From positions 186,001 to 250,000 of the forward strand of contig NZ_CP047940.1 in the NCBI RefSeq assembly GCF_014280235.1: a DNA stretch of 64,000 nt, given 5' to 3'. The notes beneath the pieces were generated by a model, which was given only the letters and a program-made list of their open reading frames with translations, was not told the DNA's origin and did no database searches. The translations under genes were made by a program, and so were the position numbers. How positions within the stretch are numbered: position 1 is the stretch's first letter; every line of letters starts with the position of its first letter. Source of the stretch: Cyanobium sp. NS01 (GTDB taxonomy: Bacteria; Cyanobacteriota; Cyanobacteriia; PCC-6307; Cyanobiaceae). Positions 17,026-26,380 of the stretch are shown here, in pieces.

Positions 17026-17997
17026 ATGACGGCTGACTGTACTCTATTCTTACATGTGGGGCCACCGCGTACAGCCACCACAACCCTCCAAAAGTATGTC
17101 CTTACATCAGCAGAACACTATCTGTGTTTGCAGAAGCGTGCCTATAGATCCCACAACGCTGCAGCCCAAGACGAAGGCCTGCAGACTACTAATGTGGGTT
17201 ATATCGTAGACTATAATGACTTCATTTCTCGATTAGAGAGTCTCCAGGATAGAGGCCTTGCTTCGACAGACGAGAAGGATCTCCTATTCCTTATTATCAA
17301 TGAGACTGCCGGTATTCTTTGCAGACAGCAACTCCATAGCAGACGCCGCTGGCAACAGCTGTTAACTCAAGCCTTGGGGCTAGCTGCGCGAGTAGTAGTG
17401 TGTGGTTCAGAATACAGGGGGATGGTGATCGCCTCTGAGTCACTTTCGAATACACCTCTAGCAATCACAGGTAAGCTATCAAGTGTATATGACAGTATCA
17501 CGCTGCCAACACAAGTGATCTGCGACGCCTGGAAGGCAAATGGCCTGGGTCCACTACCATGCATATCCTTTTGCCTTCGTGATCCCGAAGAGTATGTACT
17601 CTCCAGGTATATGCGCTATTCGGCTAACAAGATGATGCGAGGTGAAGGCCGTACAGCACTCAGCCCTGAGGAATGGCTAACGGTTCAAGTACAGGGTCAT
17701 AAGCTGAAACCGTGGAGCTCCGCATTGTTTCCTGCCTATCATAAGTCTTACATCCGGTATCATTCTCAGTATGGCTTTGTCCGTCCTTACGGATTTCGTG
17801 AACTGTTGGCCAGCGAAGATGTGTTTGATCTAATTGGCCTTGCCGGGGAACGAAGGGTGGCCTTCAGTGCATTTCCCACAGAAAACAGTTTCCCTACGCT
17901 GATGGAGGTGGCATGCGATGCTAGAAAAAGGATTTGTGGGCTTCTCAGTAATCTGCAGATTCTTTCCCAACTGCACAAGGAGCAGCTCTTCGAGTAG
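17026..17997 (+). CDS. Sulfotransferase-like P-loop protein
   Basis: 323 residues starting 'MTADCTLFLHVGPPRTATTT'. The GPPRTATTTLQ segment is the 5'-phosphosulfate-binding loop of PAPS-dependent sulfotransferases. The 3'-phosphate-binding strand is probably 'CISFCLRDPEEYVLSRYMR'. It is a paralogue of the minus-strand gene at 25449-26348: both share the P-loop, a 'VV(C/I)SSE(R/Y)' motif, the 'LRxPxxYxxSxYxR' motif and 'FPTENSFP'/'FPRENQLP' near the C-terminus. It presumably sulfates a glycan or protein using PAPS; the substrate is unknown. About 220 bp without a gene follow. Confidence 0.7.
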   Translation: MTADCTLFLHVGPPRTATTTLQKYVLTSAEHYLCLQKRAYRSHNAAAQDEGLQTTNVGYIVDYNDFISRLESLQDRGLASTDEKDLLFLIINETAGILCRQQLHSRRRWQQLLTQALGLAARVVVCGSEYRGMVIASESLSNTPLAITGKLSSVYDSITLPTQVICDAWKANGLGPLPCISFCLRDPEEYVLSRYMRYSANKMMRGEGRTALSPEEWLTVQVQGHKLKPWSSALFPAYHKSYIRYHSQYGFVRPYGFRELLASEDVFDLIGLAGERRVAFSAFPTENSFPTLMEVACDARKRICGLLSNLQILSQLHKEQLFE

Positions 17998-18218
17998 CCA
18001 GCCCATGGTGGGGCTTGGCCGCCTGGCTTCTGAAGCTGATGGCGATGCCCTGCCACTCCTGCAGAGCCGGGATATGGGGCGAGCTCCTACTCTGCTAAGA
18101 TCAATTTGTAAGTTGCTATGTCGCAGATAGCAAACTCTATCAGCTCAGCCGTCCTTTATTCTAACACTCACGAAAGGGCTTAACCAACGACCTTTTAGTT
18201 CCACACAGCAGGACAATC

Positions 18219-21188
18219 TTGACGACTCCATCTGCAATGCTTGCTGAGAAGCTTTATCCTGCTCTTCGTAGCCGTGAACCGTTTTCCCTGCTGACTAGCA
18301 ATGAACTTGATTCCTGGCTCCAAGAAGGCGAGCTGAGGGAGTTCTCAATTGGATCGATATTAGTACGACCTGATGAGCTGCCTTCACATATCTTCCTTGT
18401 CTTGGCCGGAGAAGTGAGATGTTTGGTACCCAGTGCAGCGACGAAAGATGAGATCACGCTCGCAAAGATTGGGGCCGGCACCTTGGTTGGCTGGAGCTCT
18501 CTACTACGTGGAGAATCATGTGAACATGTGATCGCATCTGAGCAGGTACGCTGCTTGGCTTTGCCTGCGAAAGCCTATATCAAGTTGTTCAAGAACAACT
18601 CGGAGTTTGAAGCCTACTTCTCTTCCTTAGTCAGTCCGCAGGAAGCTTATATCGTTGCCCTGGCCTCGGCACAGCACACTGCCAAGCGCGTGCAGGGATG
18701 GAGCGATGACCTTGCCGATCGTGCCCTGCACGCACAGGCACAGACTTGTCGGCCTGGCGAGCCCTTCGAAGCCCCCACTGGGGCTCCCGGTCTGGAGTGG
18801 TTCCTCAGCACGGCTGGTGTTCCGGAGCATGCTGTGGGGCAACACATCCTCTCTGGTGATTCCCTACCCAGTCGTTCTGGCTATCAACTTCCCTACCGGG
18901 TAATCGGGCTGCCACCATCCGATCGGTTGCCTGCGTCTGAGCAGGTGATTGCCGTCACTCCATTGTCTTCTGTAGAAACGGAACCAAGGCAGCTGGATCA
19001 ACTAGGGATCCTTGAAGCTGACCACCTCAAGGACAACGACAGATTTCCCGTCGTGCGGGGTCGGGGACAGCTAGCTGAAGCCATGGCCGTGGTCGAGATG
19101 GTCGCTCTTGAGCAGCAGGTACCGTTTCGCAATGATGCGATCCAGAAAGTGCTTGAAGATCAATTCCGCCGCGACAAGGGGATGTCCATTGAGCTCCTTG
19201 CGGGCCTATGTGAGTTGCTTGGCCTTAACACCCAGCTCGCGGAAGTGGAGAGTCGATTCATCGCAAGCATTGAAGCGCCGGCAATCTGGCTATGGGGAGG
19301 AATCCCTGTGGTATTTTTCGGGGCACGCAAGAATAAGGCGATCTTAGGTCACCCCCACAAAGGGCTGCAACGCATCAATATCTCAGATCTTGAGAATCAG
19401 CTCGGTGATCGTTTCCGCCTAGCCCTGCCTAGGCGCGTAACTGCAACCCCTACAAGCCGTTTTGGTTGGAGTTGGTTCACTCCATTACTGGGCAAATACA
19501 AAGGTGCCCTGATCATGGTATTCGTAGCCTCATTGCTGGCTCAACTCTTTGGAATCGCCATCCCCCTGCTCATTCAGCAGATCATTGACAAGGTACTGAG
19601 CCAGGGAAATCTCAGTAGCCTCAACGTGCTGGGGTCGGCGATGGTGGTGATGGCCCTATTCAGTGGGATTCTCATGGCACTACGCACATATATCTTTATC
19701 GACACTACAGATCGGATGGATCTAACTCTCGGAAGTGCGGTAATTGATCGACTACTAACTCTCCCTCTGGCCTATTTTGAAAAGCGCCCTGTTGGTGAAC
19801 TTAGTCAACGCCTTGGAGAGCTGAATAATATCCGTAACTTCCTCACGGGAACAGCACTGATCTCAGTGCTTAACCTCATCTTTGCTGTCACTTATCTCGT
19901 GGTGATGCTGCTGTATTCTCCGTTACTCACGGCAGTGTCTCTCAGCATACTTCCACTTTATTTGTTATTGGTATTTGGTGTTGCTCCGATCTACAAGAGC
20001 TTGATCCGCAAGCGAGCCATCGCCCAGGCTCGTACCCAAAGCCATCTTATTGAAGTGCTGAATGGTATTCAGACAGTTAAAGCTCAGCATTTTGAGCTAA
20101 CGGCGCGCTGGAAGTGGCAGGATCGATATCGCCACTTTATTGATGAGGGTTTCAAAAGTACTGCTCTAGGGGCAACCTCTCGTGAGATTGGCAACTTCCT
20201 GAATCAGCTCAGCGGTCTGCTGGTGCTGTGGGTTGGCATGTGGCTTGTGCTTGAAGGTGATTTCACCCTAGGCATGTTGATTGCTTTTCGAATCATCTCG
20301 TCCAACGTAACAAGCCCTCTTCTTCAACTCAGTGGACTCTATCAAGGCTTCCAAGGTGTACAGTTATCCATGGAGCGTTTAAGCGATATTCTCGATCAGA
20401 ATCCAGAGCTCAACAAAGCCGATGAAGTGGGTCAGATTTCATTGCCGCCTATTATTGGCAACATTCGCTTTGAGAATGTTAGCTTTCGGTTTAAGTCCAA
20501 GGGGCCTTATCAAGTCAACGACGTAAGCATCAATGTGCCTGCAGGCAGTTTCGTAGGGATTGTTGGGCAGAGTGGCAGCGGAAAGAGCACCTTGATGAAG
20601 CTTTTACCAAGGCTTTACGACCCAGAGCAAGGGAGGATTTTCATAGATGATTATGATATTGGCAAGGTCGACCTCTCAAGCCTTAGGCGTCAAGTTGGAA
20701 TTGTTCCTCAAGATTCACTCCTCTTTGAGGGGACTATTGCGGAGAATATCTCTCTAAACGACCCACTGGCAAGCAGTGAATCAATTATCGAAGCTGCAAC
20801 AATAGCCTGTGCTCATGACTTTATTATGAGTTTAGGCCAGGGTTATGCCACTCAGCTCACAGAGCGTGGTGGCAATCTCTCTGGAGGCCAGCGCCAACGA
20901 ATTGCCATTGCGCGCACCATCCTTTCAAATCCGCAACTTCTCGTCATGGACGAAGCAACTAGTGCGCTGGACTTTGATACTGAAAGGAGACTCTGTGCTA
21001 ATCTCCAACGTTGGGCAGCAGCACGTACAGTGTTCTTCATCACTCACCGACTAAGCACTGTGAAGTCAAGTGATTTGATTGTAGTCATGCATGATGGTCG
21101 CCTCGAGGAGCTTGGCAAGCATCAAGACTTGATGCAGAAGAAAGGAAGATATTCGGTGCTCTATCGACAGCAGGCTCACAGCGAATGA
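18219..21188 (+). CDS. ABC exporter with N-terminal cyclic-nucleotide-binding-like domain (type I secretion ATPase/permease)
   Basis: 989 residues. Residues about 20-130 form a cNMP-binding-like beta roll ('FSIGSILVRPDELPSHIFLV', 'AGTLVGWSSLL'). Residues about 280-410 resemble a C39-peptidase-like domain without a recognisable catalytic Cys ('APAIWLWGGIPVVFF'). Residues 425-700 are a six-helix ABC membrane domain, and 745-985 are the ATPase: Walker A 'GIVGQSGSGKSTLMK' (Lys789), Q-loop 'VGIVPQDSLLFEGT', signature 'LSGGQRQRIAIAR', Walker B 'LLVMDEATSALD'. The architecture is like HetC and other cyanobacterial exporters. A dead peptidase domain suggests an uncleaved C-terminal signal, fitting the RTX-like substrate. 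The TTG start has AGGA 6 bases upstream. Its stop overlaps the next gene as ATGA. Confidence 0.9.
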   Translation: MTTPSAMLAEKLYPALRSREPFSLLTSNELDSWLQEGELREFSIGSILVRPDELPSHIFLVLAGEVRCLVPSAATKDEITLAKIGAGTLVGWSSLLRGESCEHVIASEQVRCLALPAKAYIKLFKNNSEFEAYFSSLVSPQEAYIVALASAQHTAKRVQGWSDDLADRALHAQAQTCRPGEPFEAPTGAPGLEWFLSTAGVPEHAVGQHILSGDSLPSRSGYQLPYRVIGLPPSDRLPASEQVIAVTPLSSVETEPRQLDQLGILEADHLKDNDRFPVVRGRGQLAEAMAVVEMVALEQQVPFRNDAIQKVLEDQFRRDKGMSIELLAGLCELLGLNTQLAEVESRFIASIEAPAIWLWGGIPVVFFGARKNKAILGHPHKGLQRINISDLENQLGDRFRLALPRRVTATPTSRFGWSWFTPLLGKYKGALIMVFVASLLAQLFGIAIPLLIQQIIDKVLSQGNLSSLNVLGSAMVVMALFSGILMALRTYIFIDTTDRMDLTLGSAVIDRLLTLPLAYFEKRPVGELSQRLGELNNIRNFLTGTALISVLNLIFAVTYLVVMLLYSPLLTAVSLSILPLYLLLVFGVAPIYKSLIRKRAIAQARTQSHLIEVLNGIQTVKAQHFELTARWKWQDRYRHFIDEGFKSTALGATSREIGNFLNQLSGLLVLWVGMWLVLEGDFTLGMLIAFRIISSNVTSPLLQLSGLYQGFQGVQLSMERLSDILDQNPELNKADEVGQISLPPIIGNIRFENVSFRFKSKGPYQVNDVSINVPAGSFVGIVGQSGSGKSTLMKLLPRLYDPEQGRIFIDDYDIGKVDLSSLRRQVGIVPQDSLLFEGTIAENISLNDPLASSESIIEAATIACAHDFIMSLGQGYATQLTERGGNLSGGQRQRIAIARTILSNPQLLVMDEATSALDFDTERRLCANLQRWAAARTVFFITHRLSTVKSSDLIVVMHDGRLEELGKHQDLMQKKGRYSVLYRQQAHSE

Positions 21189-22339
21189 CTTCAGCTACAC
21201 ACCAAGCCTTGGTCGCTGAACTCAACACAGCATCATATTTCAAGGGCAATAATGTCTTGTTCATTCACAACTGGCGATGTGCAGGCACTTCGCTACATTC
21301 ACTCCTCAAAGCAAATCTCAGGAAAAGGTATCTTAAGATTGGCGACCCCCTTAACAGGTATGGCAAAGGCAGGCATAATCCCAACTTAGCAAGTCTAAGC
21401 ACTTCTCTCCGTTATCTACGAGGCCGTTCAACGAAGGGGGCAGTGGTAGCAGGGCACATCTTTATGGGACTCGAATCCTTCTTGCCCGGCAATTGGGACT
21501 TTTGGATGAATGCTCGTGAACCAGTCGCAAGACTGCGAAGTGGTTTACTGCGTTTTCATGCTCGGGACACCACTCATGGCAAGCGCAAGAGCTATGATCT
21601 CATCAAGCCGTCGCGAGGGTTGGTAGATCGTGATTCGCTAGCCGATGTTCTTGCCACATCCCTCCAGAGAGAGAGGAATGGAATCTGCAGGCGGCTCGCA
21701 TCCATGACGCTTGCCAAACGCTTTAGCCTACTAGATACCGATAACATAGAACAAATCAGTATTCTCGAAGAAGGCTATACCGATGAAGACTTATTCAATG
21801 CCTCCCTTGAGAGACTAGATCGAATCAACGCACTGTTTCTGGCCGAACACTTTCATGCATCTGTGCTTAGCATTGAAAAGATATATGGACTTGCCCCCCT
21901 TATCAATCCGTTTACAGTTCTGCGTCACAACTCGGCGCGCGTGTCCGGGTTCACGACTGAACACGAGAAGTGTGTGGACGCGAACTTAGACCTTATCATG
22001 GAGTCTCAGGTCGCTGATTTGAAGTTGTGGCCGTTGCTCTTGAAAAAGTTTAGATATCAAATCAGTGAGCTTGGAATCTCAAAGCAAGAAATAGCAACTC
22101 GTGAGCTCATTCATCATCAACCTCTTTTCAACGATGAATGGTTTGCCGAAGAGGAAGACCAAGAGAAGGTAGTCGAACTGATGGCAACGGCTGTCGTCAA
22201 GCGCGCAAGAAGCAAGCCGGAACTTGCCGCTTCACTATGCTCCACCATTCTCGCGTGGCCGCTGCTCTCCGATCTAAGTCGTGAACGCCTAGACCTCGCA
22301 CTCAAGCGTATGATGTCCAAGCATGTGACTAGCGTTTAG
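21185..22339 (+). CDS. Sulfotransferase family 2-like protein
   Basis: 384 residues. 'VLFIHNWRCAGTSLHSLL' corresponds to the 'FIHIPKTGGTSL' P-loop of membrane-type (heparan/chondroitin-like) sulfotransferases. 'VVAGHIFMGLESFLPGNWDF' with 'MNAREPVARLRSGLLRFH' matches the 'xGH...xxLRdPvxRxxSxxxxxr' PAPS 3'-phosphate region. The C-terminal 150 residues are helical and not recognised. The gene overlaps the ABC transporter gene by 4 bp, so the two are co-translated, tying sulfation to export. Substrate unknown. Confidence 0.7.
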   Translation: MTSATHQALVAELNTASYFKGNNVLFIHNWRCAGTSLHSLLKANLRKRYLKIGDPLNRYGKGRHNPNLASLSTSLRYLRGRSTKGAVVAGHIFMGLESFLPGNWDFWMNAREPVARLRSGLLRFHARDTTHGKRKSYDLIKPSRGLVDRDSLADVLATSLQRERNGICRRLASMTLAKRFSLLDTDNIEQISILEEGYTDEDLFNASLERLDRINALFLAEHFHASVLSIEKIYGLAPLINPFTVLRHNSARVSGFTTEHEKCVDANLDLIMESQVADLKLWPLLLKKFRYQISELGISKQEIATRELIHHQPLFNDEWFAEEEDQEKVVELMATAVVKRARSKPELAASLCSTILAWPLLSDLSRERLDLALKRMMSKHVTSV

Positions 22340-22342
22340 AGT

Positions 22343-23560
22343 CTACTGCTGTCGAATGCTTCTTACGGCATCAAGTTGATCAACTAGCAGGTCACTGAGC
22401 AGGCTTATCACTGGCTTATCACGTAGTTTCAGATTTGTCGTAACTGCCATGCCGCTGCGAAGTGGGATCTTGATTCCACGTGTTTCAAGATAGGGACGTT
22501 TAAGGCTGATGCGCGCTGGAAATCTGTAGATAGGGTTGGTCTCGTCGGGGGGCAATGCATCGGCTCCAATATCTTCTACTATGCCAGGTACATCACCATA
22601 GCGAGCGAAGGGGAAGGCGTCGATCCGCACTCTTGCCTCTTGGCCTGGCTTGACAAAGCCGATGTCCATGTTGGGAATGAACACGCGGGCATGTAGGGAA
22701 TCCTGAGGAACAAGTGTCAGGATCGTTTCCCCTGGCTGAAGCACACTCTGAGGACGGACTTTAGGATCAAAGACAATTCCAGCCACTGGGGCCTCTACAT
22801 TCTGGTATTGTAGTTGCAGATTAGCTTTCACCAAGCTATTGCGCATTTGACTAATATTCCTTTCGCTCTCCAGTCTCAGCTGCGTAGCCTGAAAGGTCAA
22901 TTGCTGCAGCTCTTCGTCAAGCTGATTGAGTTGTGCTTGCAACTCAAGCAGCTCATCAGTCTGCTCAAGGAATGGGAGCCTTGTGTACGCTCCACTTTCC
23001 ACCAGGCCCCGTAGTGAATCCAGGATCTCAGTCTTGGTCTTAATCTTTGTCTCTAAAACAACTCTTTGACCCTTGATAACCTCTGTCCGGCTGACGAATG
23101 TTGCCAGTTGCTGCTCAAGCTCTGATGTCTCAAGTGAGATCATGAGAGTCAGAGTTTCTGCTTCCTTAGCAGCCGCTGTGGTGTCATATTTAAGCAGTAA
23201 CTTGCCTTTTGGAACAAACTCTCCATCTTTAAAGAACACCTGGGCCACTTGGCCCCCAGATGGGGTCATCACATCCGTAGATCCCTCCACAGCATTCAGC
23301 TGGCCCTGCACCGTGACGACTTCATCAATCCGAAAGAGAAAACCACCGACGACCGCAATCGTGCCCAGAGCGGTGAACACCACAGCAAGGCTTTTAGCCC
23401 ACACGGGTGACTGACGCAGCACCAGCGATCGATTTTTTGCCAGCCACTCGTTGGCCGCATCGCCCAAGGCACCGGTTGATTGGCCCTTTTTGAGCTCACC
23501 TCTCTCCGAGGTCACCCGAGGTCTTGGGGGAAGCTGCTTCTTGCTGCTGGTTCTGGGCAT
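22343..23560 (-). CDS. HlyD-family membrane fusion protein (type I secretion adaptor)
   Basis: About 405 residues. A cytoplasmic N-terminus precedes one membrane span ('LAVVFTALGTIAVVGGFLF', near residue 65). Then come the first half of a lipoyl-like domain ('VEGSTDVMTPSGGQVAQVFF'), a long alpha-helical hairpin (residues about 140-250) and the second half ('APVAGIVFDPKVR'). A beta-barrel region with 'ARVRIDAFPFARYG' and 'PLRSGMAVTTNLKL' follows. It bridges the inner-membrane ABC exporter to an outer-membrane channel. ATG at 23560 ('MPRTSSKKQ') is preferred because the upstream start at 23602 overlaps the divergent gene. No TolC gene is in the window. Confidence 0.92.
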   Translation of the reverse strand: MPRTSSKKQLPPRPRVTSERGELKKGQSTGALGDAANEWLAKNRSLVLRQSPVWAKSLAVVFTALGTIAVVGGFLFRIDEVVTVQGQLNAVEGSTDVMTPSGGQVAQVFFKDGEFVPKGKLLLKYDTTAAAKEAETLTLMISLETSELEQQLATFVSRTEVIKGQRVVLETKIKTKTEILDSLRGLVESGAYTRLPFLEQTDELLELQAQLNQLDEELQQLTFQATQLRLESERNISQMRNSLVKANLQLQYQNVEAPVAGIVFDPKVRPQSVLQPGETILTLVPQDSLHARVFIPNMDIGFVKPGQEARVRIDAFPFARYGDVPGIVEDIGADALPPDETNPIYRFPARISLKRPYLETRGIKIPLRSGMAVTTNLKLRDKPVISLLSDLLVDQLDAVRSIRQQ

Positions 23561-23600
23561 TGCACCTGCCAGGATACTCCTCAATCGTAGGGCCTGAGCC

Positions 23601-25157
23601 ATGCAGTCGTTTTCTCATGCCCTGGGTGCCGCTGGTGATGCTCAACTGGTGCTGGTGAGCGGTGCTCCCCGCACGGGAATCGCCGCCCTGGCTGGCCAGC
23701 TTGCTCAACACCCCGATGCCCTTCTCGTGGATGGTACAAACACCCAGGCTCTGGTCTGGTTGTCGTGTCTGATTGATGAACCTGATCACCTGGAATCTCT
23801 GCAGCTGGAGATGGAAGCACAGCTGCGTGAGATCCATGGAGCCATTCCAGCTCAAGCACCAACACACCTGATCTTGCCAGTTCAGGGCCTTATCGCGGAT
23901 CCGGTGCTGCAAGACAAGTTACTGGTTTCAAACCTTTCCGGTCGTATGCGTCTGCTGCTCACCCAACGAGGTCGCAATGATACCATGGCTTCCTTAGCCC
24001 GGTTTCCCCATCTCCAGCCGGATCTGCCCGATCCACACCACCATCAGGGTGCTTATCTGGTGGCAGCAGATCAACTGCTGACTGAGGCAAGGGCTCAGGT
24101 CAACCACCTCCAGAGCCAATGGGCCAGCGCCGGACTCACCTGGTTTTTGGTGAACTTTGAAGCACTCACCAGTAACCCTGATCTGCGACTGTCTCAGCTG
24201 CGAAAGCAGCTCGGATTGCGGCACCTGGAATCTGAAGAGAGACAGCCAAGGCGTAGGGGCATCAGCCTCAGTGTGTGCTGCAGGGAACGCAAAATCGATG
24301 CCTCTAGCGTGGGGCGCTGGCAGCGTCAGTTAGACATCCAAATGGCAAGCTCCGAGGATATAACCAGCAGTGCACCCCTCACCCCCGGAGAACCCAACCA
24401 GCCTCCCGTGATCCTCACAGGGCGTGGGGGAAGCGGCACCCGGCTGCTCGCTGAAGTGTGTATGGGTTTCGGGCTCCATCTCGGCGACAGCCTGAACCGC
24501 AGTCTGGATTCCTTGCAGTGGGTAGATTTGATCTACGAAGCCGTGCTGACCAACCTGGCTGGCCACGCCAACCCTTGGCGCGGCAGCTGGGCCGCGGAAC
24601 TTCGGAACCGCGCACGCTGGCACAGATCAGCACACACCCCCCTAGACCAGCCCTGGGGCTTCAAGCTTCCCGAGGCCATGCTGGTCGGACAGGAATTGAT
24701 GGAGGCCTGGCCTAAGGCAAAGCTTGTGCACTTGGTGCGTCACCCCCTCGATGTGTGCTTACGGCGTACTCACATGACATCGCGTACCACAAATCCAATT
24801 GGTCGCGCCACACTGGGAGCGGCCTACCGGGCCCTCGGCCGCAATTTAGATCCCCAGATTGACCCTCCTCACTGGCGCAATGCCGTGAGTTGGTGGTTCC
24901 AGCTGTCGCGCATGCAGAGCTACAAGCATCGATCTGGTCATCGGATCCTGGAAGTGCGCTACGAGGATCTCTGTGACCACACCACCGCAGCCGCAGCCAA
25001 GCTAGCTCGAGAGCTAAATCTCCAGACAAGCTCGATCCAACTCCAGGTGGACGCCGAGCGCCGCAGGCGATGGGAGCCTGACGATCCCCACATTGCGGAG
25101 ATCTGGGACCTTTGTGGCCCCATTGCCAGTCTATATGGATATACACTCGAATCATAG
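23601..25157 (+). CDS. Tandem sulfotransferase-like protein (two P-loop domains)
   Basis: 518 residues with two separate P-loops. The first is 'QLVLVSGAPRTGIAALAGQL' near residue 14, in a domain with 'LSGRMRLLLTQRGRNDTMAS' and 'WFLVNFEALTSNPDLRLSQL'. The second is 'PPVILTGRGGSGTRLLAEVC' near residue 274, in a domain with 'AKLVHLVRHPLDVCLRR' (3'-phosphate motif) and 'RILEVRYEDLCDHTTAA'. Both halves have the order of PAPS-dependent sulfotransferases. The first P-loop lacks the usual Ser/Thr after the 'TG' and may be non-catalytic. It is divergent from hlyD, with 40 bp between starts. Higher GC than its neighbours. Substrate unknown. Confidence 0.72.
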   Translation: MQSFSHALGAAGDAQLVLVSGAPRTGIAALAGQLAQHPDALLVDGTNTQALVWLSCLIDEPDHLESLQLEMEAQLREIHGAIPAQAPTHLILPVQGLIADPVLQDKLLVSNLSGRMRLLLTQRGRNDTMASLARFPHLQPDLPDPHHHQGAYLVAADQLLTEARAQVNHLQSQWASAGLTWFLVNFEALTSNPDLRLSQLRKQLGLRHLESEERQPRRRGISLSVCCRERKIDASSVGRWQRQLDIQMASSEDITSSAPLTPGEPNQPPVILTGRGGSGTRLLAEVCMGFGLHLGDSLNRSLDSLQWVDLIYEAVLTNLAGHANPWRGSWAAELRNRARWHRSAHTPLDQPWGFKLPEAMLVGQELMEAWPKAKLVHLVRHPLDVCLRRTHMTSRTTNPIGRATLGAAYRALGRNLDPQIDPPHWRNAVSWWFQLSRMQSYKHRSGHRILEVRYEDLCDHTTAAAAKLARELNLQTSSIQLQVDAERRRRWEPDDPHIAEIWDLCGPIASLYGYTLES

Positions 25158-25448
25158 ATAACCCATGGTTATCTACTACTCTAATCGCCATACTCTCGTT
25201 CGGGACTGCCCCATGTTTTGTGGGCTTGCTGGCAGGCTTCATGCCGTGAATGCCAGACTTTCCATCGACGATACCCCATCAACTTGGTTGACAGAGACCA
25301 GAAAGGGCAATCATTCTTGATGCTGATCATAGCTACTGGCACGGATCCTCTGCCAGCATTCAACTTCCAATTCCTAGCTTGCAGGGACAGCGCTACGCCA
25401 GGGCCTGATTCCCCATGCACAAGTACCAGACTTGATCAGCCAAGCCAG
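25158..25448. other. Intergenic gap with no recognised feature
   Basis: About 290 bp between convergent genes. A minus-strand frame (25181-25420) is open but has no start signal and matches nothing I recognise; it may be decayed coding sequence. No hairpin-plus-T-run terminator was found. Confidence 0.35.
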
Positions 25449-26348
25449 CTAATCAAATCTCTTGCTTAGCATGATCTTGTCATAGTAGGTCGTTGACTTC
25501 AGAGCCCTAATCACTTCCAGCCGAACGTATTCTTCCTCCTCTATGGAGTAGGGGAGTTGATTCTCGCGGGGAAAGTCTCGAAAGGCATGCAGAGGCTGAC
25601 CAGTGAATCCTAGCTGAGCAAAGACATCATTGGATTGAATCAGAACCCTGAATCCAACGGCATGGACAGCACTGCAGGCCTGCAGAGTTTTCAGGAATCT
25701 GGAATGCTGAGCTGGCGATAGTACTGAAGTCCCAGGGCAACTCTCCTCTAGAGCGACTTGCTTGATGATATATTCATAAGGCGTTATAAGTCGCGCCCCA
25801 ATCGCTCGCCTCTGACCCAAGGTCCGCAGATATTTTGATCTCAGATAGCCCAGAGGCTCGCGCAAGCAAATCAACACTCTTGGTTCTATTCCAATAGCAC
25901 GCATGTTGCTCATTAGCACAAAGACCGGGAAGACCTTCTCTCCTTTCTGCCTGCTCGCGCCATTCAGCGATGAGTATGTATCCATCAAGCGCTCGCTTGA
26001 GATCACGACACTTTCTTGATCTCCTCCACGGCTGACAAGATGCAACAGCTCTTGAAGCAATCTCTGCACATCAACCCTGCTATTATCAACCGCCAAGGAG
26101 AAGCAGGCCGTGTAGATCGCACGAAAAAGCCTTAGCCTAATCGCTGAAGACGACTTTATACCTACCGCGTCACCCTCTACCGACCCAATCAGCCTCTTAA
26201 GATCACGAAGTGTATATGGATACAAGAGCGACTTTTCGCCATAAGCCTTGCTCAAGAGGAGAGTTCTTTCCGCCCTGGGGAACACATGTTGTTGCAGCAC
26301 AGTAGTGCCTGTGCGGGGAAGTCCAGGATGGATGATTACTTCGCGCAT
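25449..26348 (-). CDS. Sulfotransferase-like P-loop protein
   Basis: 299 residues beginning 'MREVIIHPGLPRTGTTVLQQ', a classic 5'-phosphosulfate loop (PRTGTT) close to the N-terminus. 'VVISSERLMDTYSSLN' and 'RVLICLREPLGYLRSKYLR' match the 3'-phosphate-binding and adjoining motifs. 'FRDFPRENQLPYSIEEEEY' is shared with the plus-strand paralogue at 17026-17997. It presumably uses PAPS to sulfate a surface glycan; target unknown. Its promoter side is formed by a decayed IS1182-type element ending about 30 bp upstream, so that element may have altered its expression. Confidence 0.75.
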   Translation of the reverse strand: MREVIIHPGLPRTGTTVLQQHVFPRAERTLLLSKAYGEKSLLYPYTLRDLKRLIGSVEGDAVGIKSSSAIRLRLFRAIYTACFSLAVDNSRVDVQRLLQELLHLVSRGGDQESVVISSERLMDTYSSLNGASRQKGEKVFPVFVLMSNMRAIGIEPRVLICLREPLGYLRSKYLRTLGQRRAIGARLITPYEYIIKQVALEESCPGTSVLSPAQHSRFLKTLQACSAVHAVGFRVLIQSNDVFAQLGFTGQPLHAFRDFPRENQLPYSIEEEEYVRLEVIRALKSTTYYDKIMLSKRFD

Positions 26349-26380
26349 CGAACGAGTGTTGCTATACTCTCATCTGCAGT

